A stretch of 64,000 nucleotides of DNA. Origin: Pseudanabaena sp. Chao 1811 (GTDB taxonomy: Bacteria; Cyanobacteriota; Cyanobacteriia; Pseudanabaenales; Pseudanabaenaceae). The notes below the pieces were generated by a model. That model saw only the letters and a program-made list of their open reading frames with translations, ran no database searches and was not told where the DNA came from. The position numbers and the translations under genes were made by a program. The DNA lies in the NCBI RefSeq assembly GCF_027942295.1, contig NZ_CP101416.1:2334001-2398000 (forward strand), read 5' to 3'. Positions 35,254 through 42,754 of this stretch are shown piece by piece. Positions within the stretch are counted from its first letter, which is position 1. Every line of letters begins with the position of its first letter.

Positions 35254-38200
35254 ATGACCAATAAACAAACAGGGCTGGAGCATGTGAATGTTGGAGGAGA
35301 CGCTGATATCAATGTTTCCCAAGAGATTCATCATGAGCCGAATAAGCTGGCGGAGAAAATTGGGATTGCGGTATCTGGTGGTGTTGTAAATGTCGAAAAG
35401 TTAATTATTGCCGATCGCCTAAATGATCTGCAATCGGAAAAATTCACCCATGACCAAGGCTTTTATAACAATCTGGACGATCGCGAGTTTTATGGCGAGA
35501 GCATTTTTGTGGGGCGTGAGGCGGATTTAGATAAGTTGCATAGGTTGTTGCAAGCGCAATCTCAGCAAGTGAAAGAATTGCCGATGGTGCTAATTACTGG
35601 CATGGCGGGGATGGGTAAAAGCGAACTGGCTTGGCAATATGCCAAATTGCATTTGGATGATTTTACTGGCGGCGTGGGGATTGTGGAGGCGGCACATTTT
35701 GGGGAAGAGATCAGGGATTTTATGCAGCCGAGGTTTTGTGAGGATCGGGATTTACGGTATGAGCGAACTTTAAAGGCGCAAGTGGCGGAAGGTTGGCAAG
35801 CATGGCAAAAATTTTGTGGTGCAGAGCGATTAGCTCTCATCGTGATTGATGATGTGACGGACTATCAAACTCAGGTTGCGCCCTATTTACCAAATTTACC
35901 AAAAAATTTAGGCGTTCGCTGTCCGTTTCGGTTTGTGCTGACTTCGCGCTCGCAGTTGCGTAATAACTTGACTGTACTAGAAATTGAGGAATTGACGACT
36001 GATGCGGCGGTGCAGGTGTTGAGACAATGGGCAGATCCCGATGAAGACGATGATGAAGATGACGATCAAGACTTGCAACCAGTGATTGACGATCCTGAGC
36101 TTGCGGCGAGTCTGTGCGATCGCTTGGGATGTTTACCCTTGGCGCTGATTTTGGTGGGGAGTTGGTTGAGTAGTCCCGATCGCACATTATCAAAGGCGAT
36201 CGCGGCTTTGGAAGAGCATGGGTTAGCCAGTGATGCACTGAAACCCGATCGCCTTGATACTCGTCAGAAAGCCAAACTGGGCTTGCAGGCTTCCCTGTCG
36301 ATGAGTTGGCAAAATTTGTCTCCCGATGCCCAGCAGCTTGGGCGGGTTTTAAGTTTGTTTGAGCCGATAACCTTGCCTTGGGAGTTGGTGGAGGCGGTGG
36401 TGGAAGCCTATCCGCAACAGTCCGTAGCGCCGCCCGTTCGCAAAGGTTGGTGGCAAAGGTTTTGCGATTCATTCGGTCAGTTGGTGGGATTACTATTTCC
36501 TTTTTGGAAAAAAGCGGCGATCGCTGCTCCCGTTACTTTTGCCCCAATTCGCAATCTCAGCGATGGCAGGATTGCGTTGCGAGTGAGGAGTTTGTTACAA
36601 GTTGTCGAACGCGGGAGGGTTTTCCGTTTGCATCGGTTGGTGCATGAGTTTTTGAGTGAGCAATGGCAAGATGGCGATCGCGATGGTTGGCAGGATGCAT
36701 GGTTGCGGGGGCTGAGCGATCGCGCTGATGAGATTCCTGCTTTTGCGAGTTGGGAACTGGTGACAGAATGGCAATCCTTACGCCCACATTTTGCATCGGC
36801 TCAAAAATTTGTCGAAGATCAGCTCAAATCCGCTACGAATCTCGCTTTAGTCAGTATTTATAAACTCCAAAAAAATAATCTCATTGCTGGTAGTTGTCGG
36901 TTAAACCAAGCGCCAATTTTTGAGGCAACCTATCGCCAAGCGCAAAGTACTCACGATCAGGCTAAGGCGGCTTTGGCTAAGGGTGAAACTGCGGCGGCTC
37001 AAAGTTATTTTGGTGAGGCGCTTAAGGGGTATCAGAAGGCGATCGAGCAAGCGCGGGTAGCTCTGCCTGAGAACAGTATGATTTTGGCTAGTTATCTCCA
37101 TACAATCTCCCAAGTATTTGATAAATTGAATAAATATCAAGATGGAATTATCACTGCCAAAGAAGCCGTTAAGATTGCTACGACTAAAGGTAGTTCTCTC
37201 ACCCTGTCAGATTATTTACATTCATTAGCAAGACTATATCGACTACAAGGAATGTACGTTGAAGCAGAACAAATATTTCTTCGAGCGATCGCCATTAAAG
37301 AGGATCGACTTGGTAAAAACCATATTGATGTCGCAAATAGTGTGAATAGTTTAGCTGTGGTCTACCAATCGCAAGGGAAGTACAGCGAAGCTGAACCTCT
37401 CCATCTGCGATCACTCGAAATCAGGGAACGCCAACTAGGAAAAGAAAATCCTCATGTCGCCAACAGTATCAACGGTCTTGCACAACTTTATCGAGCGCAA
37501 GGGAAATATAGCGAAGCTGAACCTCTCTATCTGCGATCACTCGAAATTAGGGAACGCCAACTGGGATCAACCCATCCCGATGTCGCCAACAGTCTCAACA
37601 ATCTTGCAGAACTTTATCAAGTGCAAGGGAAGTACAGCGAAGCCGAACCACTTTTAGTGCGATCACTCTCGATCAACGAGCGTCAACTAGGATCAGACCA
37701 TCCCGATGTCGCCAACAGTCTAAACAATCTCGCACAACTTTATCGAGCGCAAGGGAGGTACAGCGAAGCCGAACCACTTTTAGTGCGATCACTCTCGATC
37801 AACGAGCGCCAACTAGGATCAGACCATCCTTCTGTTGCCAGCATTCTAAATAATCTCGCATTATTTTACGAATCGCAAGGGAAATATAGCGAAGTCGAAC
37901 CTCTCTATTTGCGATCGCTCTCGATCAGAGAACGGCAACTAGGATCAGACCATCCCGATGTTGCTATCAGTCTAAACAATCTCGCAAATCTTTACGAATC
38001 GCAAGGGAAATATAGCGAAGCCAAACCTCTCTATTTGCGATCTCTAGAAATCGGGGAACAAAAACTAGGATCAGACCATCCCGATGTTGCCCAAAGCCTC
38101 AACAATCTGGCATCACTTTACAGAGTACAAGGGAAGTACAGCGAAGCTGAATCACTCTATGTGCGATCACTCTCGATATGGGAACGCCAACTAGGAGAAG

Positions 38201-38763
38201 ACCATCCCTATGTTGCTGCTGGTCTCAACAATCTAGCATTACTTTACCAATTGCAAGGGAAGTACAGCGAAGCCGAACCGCTTTATAAGCGATCTCTAGA
38301 AATCGGGGAACGAAAACTAGGAGAAGACCATCCCGATGTCGCCACAAGTCTCAACAATCTAGCATTACTTTACCAATTGCAAGGGAAGTACAGCGAAGCC
38401 GAACCTCTTTATAAGCGATCTCTAGAAATTAGGGAACGTCAACTAAGAGCAGATCATCCCTCCGTTGCCACCAGCCTCCACAATCTAGCATTACTTTACC
38501 AATTGCAAGGGAAGTACAGCGAAGCCGAACCTCTTTATAAGCGATCACTCAAAATTGGGGAACTCCAACTAGGAGCAGACCACCCTTCTGTCGCCACCAG
38601 TTTATTCAACTTAGCGGCTCTCTATTACAATACTAAATGTCATCCCGAAGCCCTGCAATCTATCCAACGCGCTATCCACATTTACAAACAAAAACTTGGT
38701 ACAGAGCATCCCTATACTCAAAATGCACTCAGATGGCTTCAGACAATCCGTGATGCCATGTAA
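35254..38763 (+). CDS. NB-ARC/TPR NLR-like (STAND) protein
   Basis: 1169 residues. N-terminal ~50 residues carry short signalling-type motifs: VNVGGDADINV (11-21) and PNKLAEKIGI (29-38). STAND NTPase module: Walker A TGMAGMGKSE (about 113-122), Walker B LIVIDDV (about 195), sensor LTSRSQL, GLPL-like LGCLPLAL, then a winged-helix region and an unusual acid run (DEDDDEDDDQD, about 263). C-terminal half: a few degenerate TPRs, then twelve tandem 42-residue kinesin-light-chain-type TPRs (about 668 to the end), eleven of them near-identical. By family knowledge such proteins sense a ligand with the repeats, oligomerise through the NTPase and signal through the N-terminus. Upstream small membrane protein is the likely partner. 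Confidence 0.92.
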   Translation: MTNKQTGLEHVNVGGDADINVSQEIHHEPNKLAEKIGIAVSGGVVNVEKLIIADRLNDLQSEKFTHDQGFYNNLDDREFYGESIFVGREADLDKLHRLLQAQSQQVKELPMVLITGMAGMGKSELAWQYAKLHLDDFTGGVGIVEAAHFGEEIRDFMQPRFCEDRDLRYERTLKAQVAEGWQAWQKFCGAERLALIVIDDVTDYQTQVAPYLPNLPKNLGVRCPFRFVLTSRSQLRNNLTVLEIEELTTDAAVQVLRQWADPDEDDDEDDDQDLQPVIDDPELAASLCDRLGCLPLALILVGSWLSSPDRTLSKAIAALEEHGLASDALKPDRLDTRQKAKLGLQASLSMSWQNLSPDAQQLGRVLSLFEPITLPWELVEAVVEAYPQQSVAPPVRKGWWQRFCDSFGQLVGLLFPFWKKAAIAAPVTFAPIRNLSDGRIALRVRSLLQVVERGRVFRLHRLVHEFLSEQWQDGDRDGWQDAWLRGLSDRADEIPAFASWELVTEWQSLRPHFASAQKFVEDQLKSATNLALVSIYKLQKNNLIAGSCRLNQAPIFEATYRQAQSTHDQAKAALAKGETAAAQSYFGEALKGYQKAIEQARVALPENSMILASYLHTISQVFDKLNKYQDGIITAKEAVKIATTKGSSLTLSDYLHSLARLYRLQGMYVEAEQIFLRAIAIKEDRLGKNHIDVANSVNSLAVVYQSQGKYSEAEPLHLRSLEIRERQLGKENPHVANSINGLAQLYRAQGKYSEAEPLYLRSLEIRERQLGSTHPDVANSLNNLAELYQVQGKYSEAEPLLVRSLSINERQLGSDHPDVANSLNNLAQLYRAQGRYSEAEPLLVRSLSINERQLGSDHPSVASILNNLALFYESQGKYSEVEPLYLRSLSIRERQLGSDHPDVAISLNNLANLYESQGKYSEAKPLYLRSLEIGEQKLGSDHPDVAQSLNNLASLYRVQGKYSEAESLYVRSLSIWERQLGEDHPYVAAGLNNLALLYQLQGKYSEAEPLYKRSLEIGERKLGEDHPDVATSLNNLALLYQLQGKYSEAEPLYKRSLEIRERQLRADHPSVATSLHNLALLYQLQGKYSEAEPLYKRSLKIGELQLGADHPSVATSLFNLAALYYNTKCHPEALQSIQRAIHIYKQKLGTEHPYTQNALRWLQTIRDAM
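37255..38760 (+). repeat. twelve tandem 126-bp TPR-coding repeats
   Basis: The unit encodes YSEAEPLYKRSLEIGERKLG plus DHPDVATSLNNLALLYQLQGK. Units begin every 126 bases from 37255; the last starts at 38641. Several neighbouring units are almost identical in DNA (for example 38246-38530), which points to recent expansion or gene conversion. Confidence 0.9.
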
Positions 38764-38794
38764 AATAAAGAGATAAACAGATCACCTAAGAACA

Positions 38795-39004
38795 ATGACT
38801 ACCAAAGAAAAGCTAATTCAAGAAGTCGAAAACATTTCTGAATCACTATTAGCAGAAACCCTTGACTTTGTATTGTTTCTCAAATCACGCTATGCAGAAG
38901 AGGAAATAACTACAGAAGAAAAAGAAAACATTCTCGCTTCACAAACAGCCTATCTCTCAGGTGATTACTTAACCCTCGACCAGTACGAGGCAAGTCAAGC
39001 ATGA
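38795..39004 (+). CDS. antitoxin of type II toxin-antitoxin pair (DUF2281-like)
   Basis: 69 residues: TKEKLIQEVENISESLLAETLDFVLFLKSRY is the helical core of small DUF2281-type antitoxins, followed by a toxin-wrapping tail. Its stop overlaps the toxin start (ATGA at 39001-39004), the standard coupling for such pairs. Begins 31 bp after the NLR gene. Confidence 0.85.
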   Translation: MTTKEKLIQEVENISESLLAETLDFVLFLKSRYAEEEITTEEKENILASQTAYLSGDYLTLDQYEASQA

Positions 39005-39255
39005 GCTATCAGATCGTTATCCCTAAACCAGCCCAAAATCAGCTAGATAACATCACAAAAATTGAACGCGATCGCTTGATTGTAACATTACGCTCTCTAG
39101 CTGATGATCCTCGTCCTAACGGAGTCAAAAAGCTCAAAGGTTATGACAATACCTATCGTGTCAGAGTTGGAGACTATCGCATTATCTACGAAATTAAAGA
39201 CAGAGAGTTAATAGTATTATTGCTAAGTGTCAGTCATCGTAAAGATGCCTACTAG
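39001..39255 (+). CDS. RelE/ParE-family toxin
   Basis: 84 residues with the RelE fold pattern: YQIVIPKPAQNQLDNI, the loop RPNGVKKLKGYDNTYRVRVGDYRIIYEI, and the C-terminal SVSHRKDAY. The R-V-G-D-Y-R-I-I-Y segment and terminal H-R-x-x-x-Y are typical of ribosome-dependent mRNA endonuclease toxins. Neutralised by the protein of the preceding gene. Confidence 0.92.
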   Translation: MSYQIVIPKPAQNQLDNITKIERDRLIVTLRSLADDPRPNGVKKLKGYDNTYRVRVGDYRIIYEIKDRELIVLLLSVSHRKDAY

Positions 39256-39280
39256 CAAGAAAAAAGAAGGACTCTATTCT

Positions 39281-39335
39281 GAATCTGGGAATGGCAACTA
39301 GAAGTAGACCAGTCCTCTATCGCTACTAGTCATCG
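39281..39335 (+). pseudogene. stranded TPR-repeat fragment
   Basis: In one frame this reads EWQLEVDQSSIATS, close to ERQLGADHPSVATS of the NLR's TPR units, and the DNA matches the repeat unit at most positions. It lies 26 bp after the toxin stop codon, outside any ORF. It is probably a piece of an earlier, longer TPR array cut off by arrival of the toxin-antitoxin pair. Confidence 0.6.
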
Positions 39336-39345
39336 CATTATCTAT

Positions 39346-39384
39346 ATAAAAAAGCACCCAACCCGCAATCGAGTAAGGTGCTAA
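39346..39384 (-). terminator. terminator of the small-peptide operon
   Basis: On the minus strand AGCACC (39382-39377) pairs with GGTGCT (39358-39353) and is followed by a T run (A run on the plus strand at 39348-39352). Confidence 0.6.
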
Positions 39385-39405
39385 TAACTTTTAGAGGAGA
39401 ACAAC

Positions 39406-39498
39406 TTAAAAACTGTTGGCAGCATTCGCTAGGACTAAAAATGCGATCGTGCTGATAAAAAACTTAGCTGAGAAAACTAGAACATCAAATATAGTCAT
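39406..39498 (-). CDS. 30-residue membrane peptide, second of tandem pair
   Basis: Translates as MTIFDVLVFSAKFF then ISTIAFLVLANAANSF. A single membrane helix. Same length (30) and same C-terminal signature (IA.LVLANA) as the peptide encoded just upstream, 13 bp away. Too short for standard gene callers. I do not recognise a named family. Confidence 0.65.
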   Translation of the reverse strand: MTIFDVLVFSAKFFISTIAFLVLANAANSF

Positions 39499-39511
39499 TG
39501 CTCTGTAGGGA

Positions 39512-39604
39512 TTAGAGGGTAGAAAGCGCATTTGCCAAAACTAAAACAGCGATCGAACCAGCGTAGAACTTGAGAATGAATCTACCAAAATGAAATACTG
39601 ACAT
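39512..39604 (-). CDS. 30-residue membrane peptide, first of tandem pair
   Basis: Translates as MSVFHFGRFILKFY then AGSIAVLVLANALSTL. Preceded by GAGGAG and AAGG about 5-13 bases before the ATG, a strong ribosome-binding region. One membrane helix with a basic, aromatic N-terminus. Paralogous to the peptide downstream. Small single-helix proteins of this size in cyanobacteria are often subunits of membrane complexes, but no match is evident. Confidence 0.68.
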   Translation of the reverse strand: MSVFHFGRFILKFYAGSIAVLVLANALSTL

Positions 39605-39779
39605 TGCCTTGCTCCTCACTTCTTTAACTCTTGATGTACTTAGTATCGGACTTTTCTTGAAGCTAGGACGTGATGCAAGCCTTAATTGTTGCGTAATTGT
39701 GATTACTAAATATGTGTGATCGCGATCACCGATATTCATTCCAGCAAAATGTTACATCGCAATACTTTGCTGGATGTAG

Positions 39780-40373
39780 TTAAAACGAGCTATATCTTTC
39801 TTCCGCAAAGGGTTCACCTCGATGGTGATAGCCGTTGCGTTCCCAGAAACCAAGCTGCATTTTATCGAGAAATTCTAGACCATTAATCCATTTGGCACTT
39901 TTCCAAGCATAAAGATGGGGAACAACTAGGCGCATTGGCCCCCCATTATCGATGGGCAATTGTTGATCGAAGAGCGTATGGGCAAAGAAATTCTCTTCTC
40001 TTACAAAGTCTTCCATCGCAATATTGGTAGTATATCCACCGTAGCAATGTTCCATGAGATGTACCGCTTGAGGAGCAACTTCAATATATTTCAAGAAGTC
40101 AGTGACTTTGACTCCTTTCCATTTTACATCTAGCTTTGACCATGTGGTGACACAATGGAAATCCGCTGTAAATTCAGTCTGCGGCATCGCCATAAAGTCA
40201 TCCCATGTGAAGGTTTTCTCAGTGGCGAGTCCCCAGACCCGAAATTGCCAATCTTGACGTTTGATTTCTGGCGTATCTCCATAGGTCATGATCGGAAAGC
40301 CATTGGTTAGCCTCTGTCCTCTGGGTACACGATCGCTATTTGGCGATCGCGATTTAAATAAGCCTCCAAACAT
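39780..40373 (-). CDS. sulfite-oxidase-like molybdopterin oxidoreductase
   Basis: 197 residues, a single oxidoreductase molybdopterin-binding domain (PF00174 type). The Mo-ligand cysteine is in TADFHCVTTWSKLDVKWKG (about 78). PMRLVVPHLYAWKSAKWINGLEF is the family's C-terminal motif. No signal peptide and no haem or dimerisation domain, so it is a compact cytosolic form whose substrate is unknown. Confidence 0.88.
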   Translation of the reverse strand: MFGGLFKSRSPNSDRVPRGQRLTNGFPIMTYGDTPEIKRQDWQFRVWGLATEKTFTWDDFMAMPQTEFTADFHCVTTWSKLDVKWKGVKVTDFLKYIEVAPQAVHLMEHCYGGYTTNIAMEDFVREENFFAHTLFDQQLPIDNGGPMRLVVPHLYAWKSAKWINGLEFLDKMQLGFWERNGYHHRGEPFAEERYSSF

Positions 40374-40636
40374 AGAAAATCCTCATATAATGTTCTGCCT
40401 AAATATTAGCGCTGTTTTCCAGCCACCAGACTGTTTTTGTTCCGCATCGCTATTTATAAAAGTGCTAATCTTAAGACTGGTGATGCTTATACCAATTCAC
40501 AGAAGTGTTAGCACGATTTTGTGAGTTAAAACCCAAATCCAGTAAGGTTTTTAAAACTAAATATGGCTATGCCATTTTTAGTTTTAGTATTTAGTGATGC
40601 TTCATCTACAGCAAAAATTGTGTTTGGTTGCCGATC

Positions 40637-41230
40637 ATGCCCCTAACAGGATTACCCAATATTTTGCATGACATTCAGTCGCGCACAAGTTGGCAGCAGC
40701 GCTGTCAATATTTGCTGATTGTTGAGAAATGGGCAGAAATCGTCGGCGAGTCAGTAGCCAAGCAAACCTGTCCGATTGGGGTCTATCAAAAGTCTTTGCA
40801 GGTAGCGGTATCTAGTCCTGTATGGTCGCAAGCGCTTACTTTTGAGCGAGTACGCCTTTTAGCGAAAATTAATGCTTTGTTAGGTAGTAGCAATAGTTTG
40901 GCGATCGCGGATATACATTTCTCGACGGCAAAATGGGCAACACAGCAGCAAACCTTGAAAGAGCAAAGGGTAGTAGCAGCAGATCATCCCAGTTATTTGC
41001 CTGCGATCGCGCCAGAACTAGTTACCAAAAAGCTAAAAGGTCAGAAGCTAGAAAACATCCCCAAACCTCCTGAAACTGCTAGTGAAGCTTTTCAGCGTTG
41101 GCAGGAAGTGATGAAACTGAGAACCAATCAGATGCCTAAATGTCCGCGATGCGATCGCCCTGCATTGACAGGTGAAATATCGCGTTGGCAAATGTGTCGC
41201 GTTTGTGCGATCGAATATTTGTTTAAGTAG
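40637..41230 (+). CDS. DciA-like (DUF721) protein with C-terminal zinc ribbon
   Basis: About 197 residues from ATG 40637 (TTG 40628 possible). N-terminal ~100 residues are the DUF721/DciA fold: VEKWAEIVGESVAKQTCPIGVYQKSLQVAVSSPVWSQALTF. DciA loads the replicative helicase in bacteria lacking DnaC. The C-terminus carries CPRCDRPALTGEISRWQMCRVC, a four-cysteine zinc ribbon absent from classical DciA. The stop codon is directly followed by a 27-bp palindrome. Confidence 0.82.
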   Translation: MPLTGLPNILHDIQSRTSWQQRCQYLLIVEKWAEIVGESVAKQTCPIGVYQKSLQVAVSSPVWSQALTFERVRLLAKINALLGSSNSLAIADIHFSTAKWATQQQTLKEQRVVAADHPSYLPAIAPELVTKKLKGQKLENIPKPPETASEAFQRWQEVMKLRTNQMPKCPRCDRPALTGEISRWQMCRVCAIEYLFK

Positions 41231-41291
41231 ATCGGTAACATCGAAGTTGATGCACTCACTTTGCGAGTGCATCAACTTCGATGTTACCGAT
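41231..41291. terminator. 27-bp perfect palindrome after the DciA-like gene
   Basis: Bases 41231-41257 are exactly complementary to 41265-41291 with a 7-nt loop. It starts on the base after the stop codon. No T run follows, so it may act as a repeat or mRNA 3' stabiliser as much as a terminator. Confidence 0.7.
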
Positions 41292-41377
41292 GGCAGCCTG
41301 ATACTTTAATTTTGTGTTACGAAAAACAAGATACTTAAATGCTTTAATGCTTTGTTTTCCACTATTATTTCTGCATC

Positions 41378-42622
41378 ATGTCAAATCTCGAATCTCTGCC
41401 TGCTTGTAATCCTAGCTTTGCCCTCTTTTCCCAAGACGAGGTGTATTACGTGGATTTGGCGGAGGGACGGGGTGAAGATGTCGTGAAACGCTTGCGGCGA
41501 ACGATTATCTTGTCGCCCAACAAACCTACCTTTCAGTTACTATCAGGACATGTTGGTAGTGGCAAAACTACAGAATTACTGCGCTTAAAAGCAGGATTAG
41601 AGCAGCAGGGCTTTGCCGTCATTTACTGTGCGGCGGATGAATATCTCCAAATTGATGATGTGGGGCTAACGGAAATTTGGCTATTTATATTGACTTTGAT
41701 TTTGCAACAGTTGGAAAAAAAAGGGGATTCCCTATCGGTTGCCTATTTGCCCAATGCGATCGTTGAGATTGAACAATGGCTGAGAATGCCTGAACCCATT
41801 GGGATTTCTACCTATGCGCCACGCTTACAAAGAATTTTGCAAACCCTGCAAGATAATGATCAACATCGTCGTCAACTGCGACATCACTTAGAAGCAAGGC
41901 TAAAAAATTCACTTCTTGCCGCAGGAGAGGAGGTAACGGCGATAGAGATAGATCGCTTGAAGCAGCTTGGGAAAAAAGGACTGGTAATTTTGATTGATAA
42001 TCTCGATCGCTTGACCCTTGAGCAGATTGAAATAATTTTTGGGGACGGTGGCAAATATTTACGGCAATTTCAATGTCATACCATTTACACCTTGCCGTTA
42101 CTTGCAAATCCCCCCGAAGAGGATCAGTTACAACGCTTTCAGCAAAGACTGAAGGGTAATATGCCGATTGTTTTACCAAATTTAACGCTGTGCGATCGCC
42201 AAGGTGCGGTTAAACCTCAAAGTTTAAATCTGTTGCGCCAAGTTGTTTTAATAAGGATGTTCCCCCATCTTTCGCCTGAAAAAAGATTAGAGCAAGTGAA
42301 CGAAATTTTTGAGAACATCGAAACCCTTGATCGCTTATGTATTGCTAGTTATGGTCATCTTCCCTACTTGTTCTCGCTGTTGTACGGCTGTTTACAATGG
42401 CAAGATCCACCCATACAAATGGAAACTCTCAATCATGTCTTACAAGTAGATCTCCAGATGCGTTTAGCAACTCTCCGCGATCGCGATCGACAAGCAATAC
42501 AGAAATATCTCACTAGCCCCTATGTCCTTACCTCAGAAGCAATCAATTTATGTCGGCGACTTGTCCTATTTGAGCATCACGATGATCAAGGAAGTTGGTT
42601 TAGTAGCCCCTTTGTTAAGTAA
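41378..42622 (+). CDS. P-loop ATPase of unknown function
   Basis: 414 residues. Walker A LLSGHVGSGKTTELLRLK (about 55-70), Walker B VILIDNLDRL (about 206), with a sensor-type segment YTLPLLANPP. Organisation resembles KAP/AAA-type signalling ATPases (membrane- or defence-associated P-loop NTPases). No membrane helix and no fused effector domain are visible. The target is unknown; flanking genes (DciA-like, prk) are housekeeping. Confidence 0.75.
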   Translation: MSNLESLPACNPSFALFSQDEVYYVDLAEGRGEDVVKRLRRTIILSPNKPTFQLLSGHVGSGKTTELLRLKAGLEQQGFAVIYCAADEYLQIDDVGLTEIWLFILTLILQQLEKKGDSLSVAYLPNAIVEIEQWLRMPEPIGISTYAPRLQRILQTLQDNDQHRRQLRHHLEARLKNSLLAAGEEVTAIEIDRLKQLGKKGLVILIDNLDRLTLEQIEIIFGDGGKYLRQFQCHTIYTLPLLANPPEEDQLQRFQQRLKGNMPIVLPNLTLCDRQGAVKPQSLNLLRQVVLIRMFPHLSPEKRLEQVNEIFENIETLDRLCIASYGHLPYLFSLLYGCLQWQDPPIQMETLNHVLQVDLQMRLATLRDRDRQAIQKYLTSPYVLTSEAINLCRRLVLFEHHDDQGSWFSSPFVK

Positions 42623-42623
42623 T

Positions 42624-42706
42624 AAAAAACAGACCCAAAAGCCTGTGGCGCACGCGCAGCGTGCGCCACAGGCTTTTGGGTTTTATATTCACCCACCTAC
42701 TTAGCA
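42624..42706. repeat. TAAGTAG-family palindrome with 23-bp perfect stem
   Basis: ACCCAAAAGCCTGTGGCGCA plus CGC (42633-42655) pairs exactly with 42659-42681. The right end read backwards is CTAAGTAGGTGGGTGAATAT. Lies between the convergent ATPase and prk genes. Confidence 0.65.
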
Positions 42707-42742
42707 AATTAGAGAGAACGCAAAGCGTCCTCTCTAATTTGC
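42704..42742. terminator. hairpin downstream of prk
   Basis: GCAAATTAGAGAGAACGC pairs with GCGTCCTCTCTAATTTGC with one mismatch and a 3-nt loop. Twelve bases from the prk stop codon. Confidence 0.65.
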
Positions 42743-42754
42743 GAAATGCCGAAT

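Noticed and set aside
35837-36472. 211-codon minus-strand ORF inside the NLR gene
   Set aside because: Fully inside the NB-ARC coding region with implausible composition; the plus-strand domain motifs are unambiguous.
37255-38760. CRISPR-like regular repeats
   Set aside because: The 126-bp periodic repeats are in-frame TPR-coding units, not short repeats with unique spacers.
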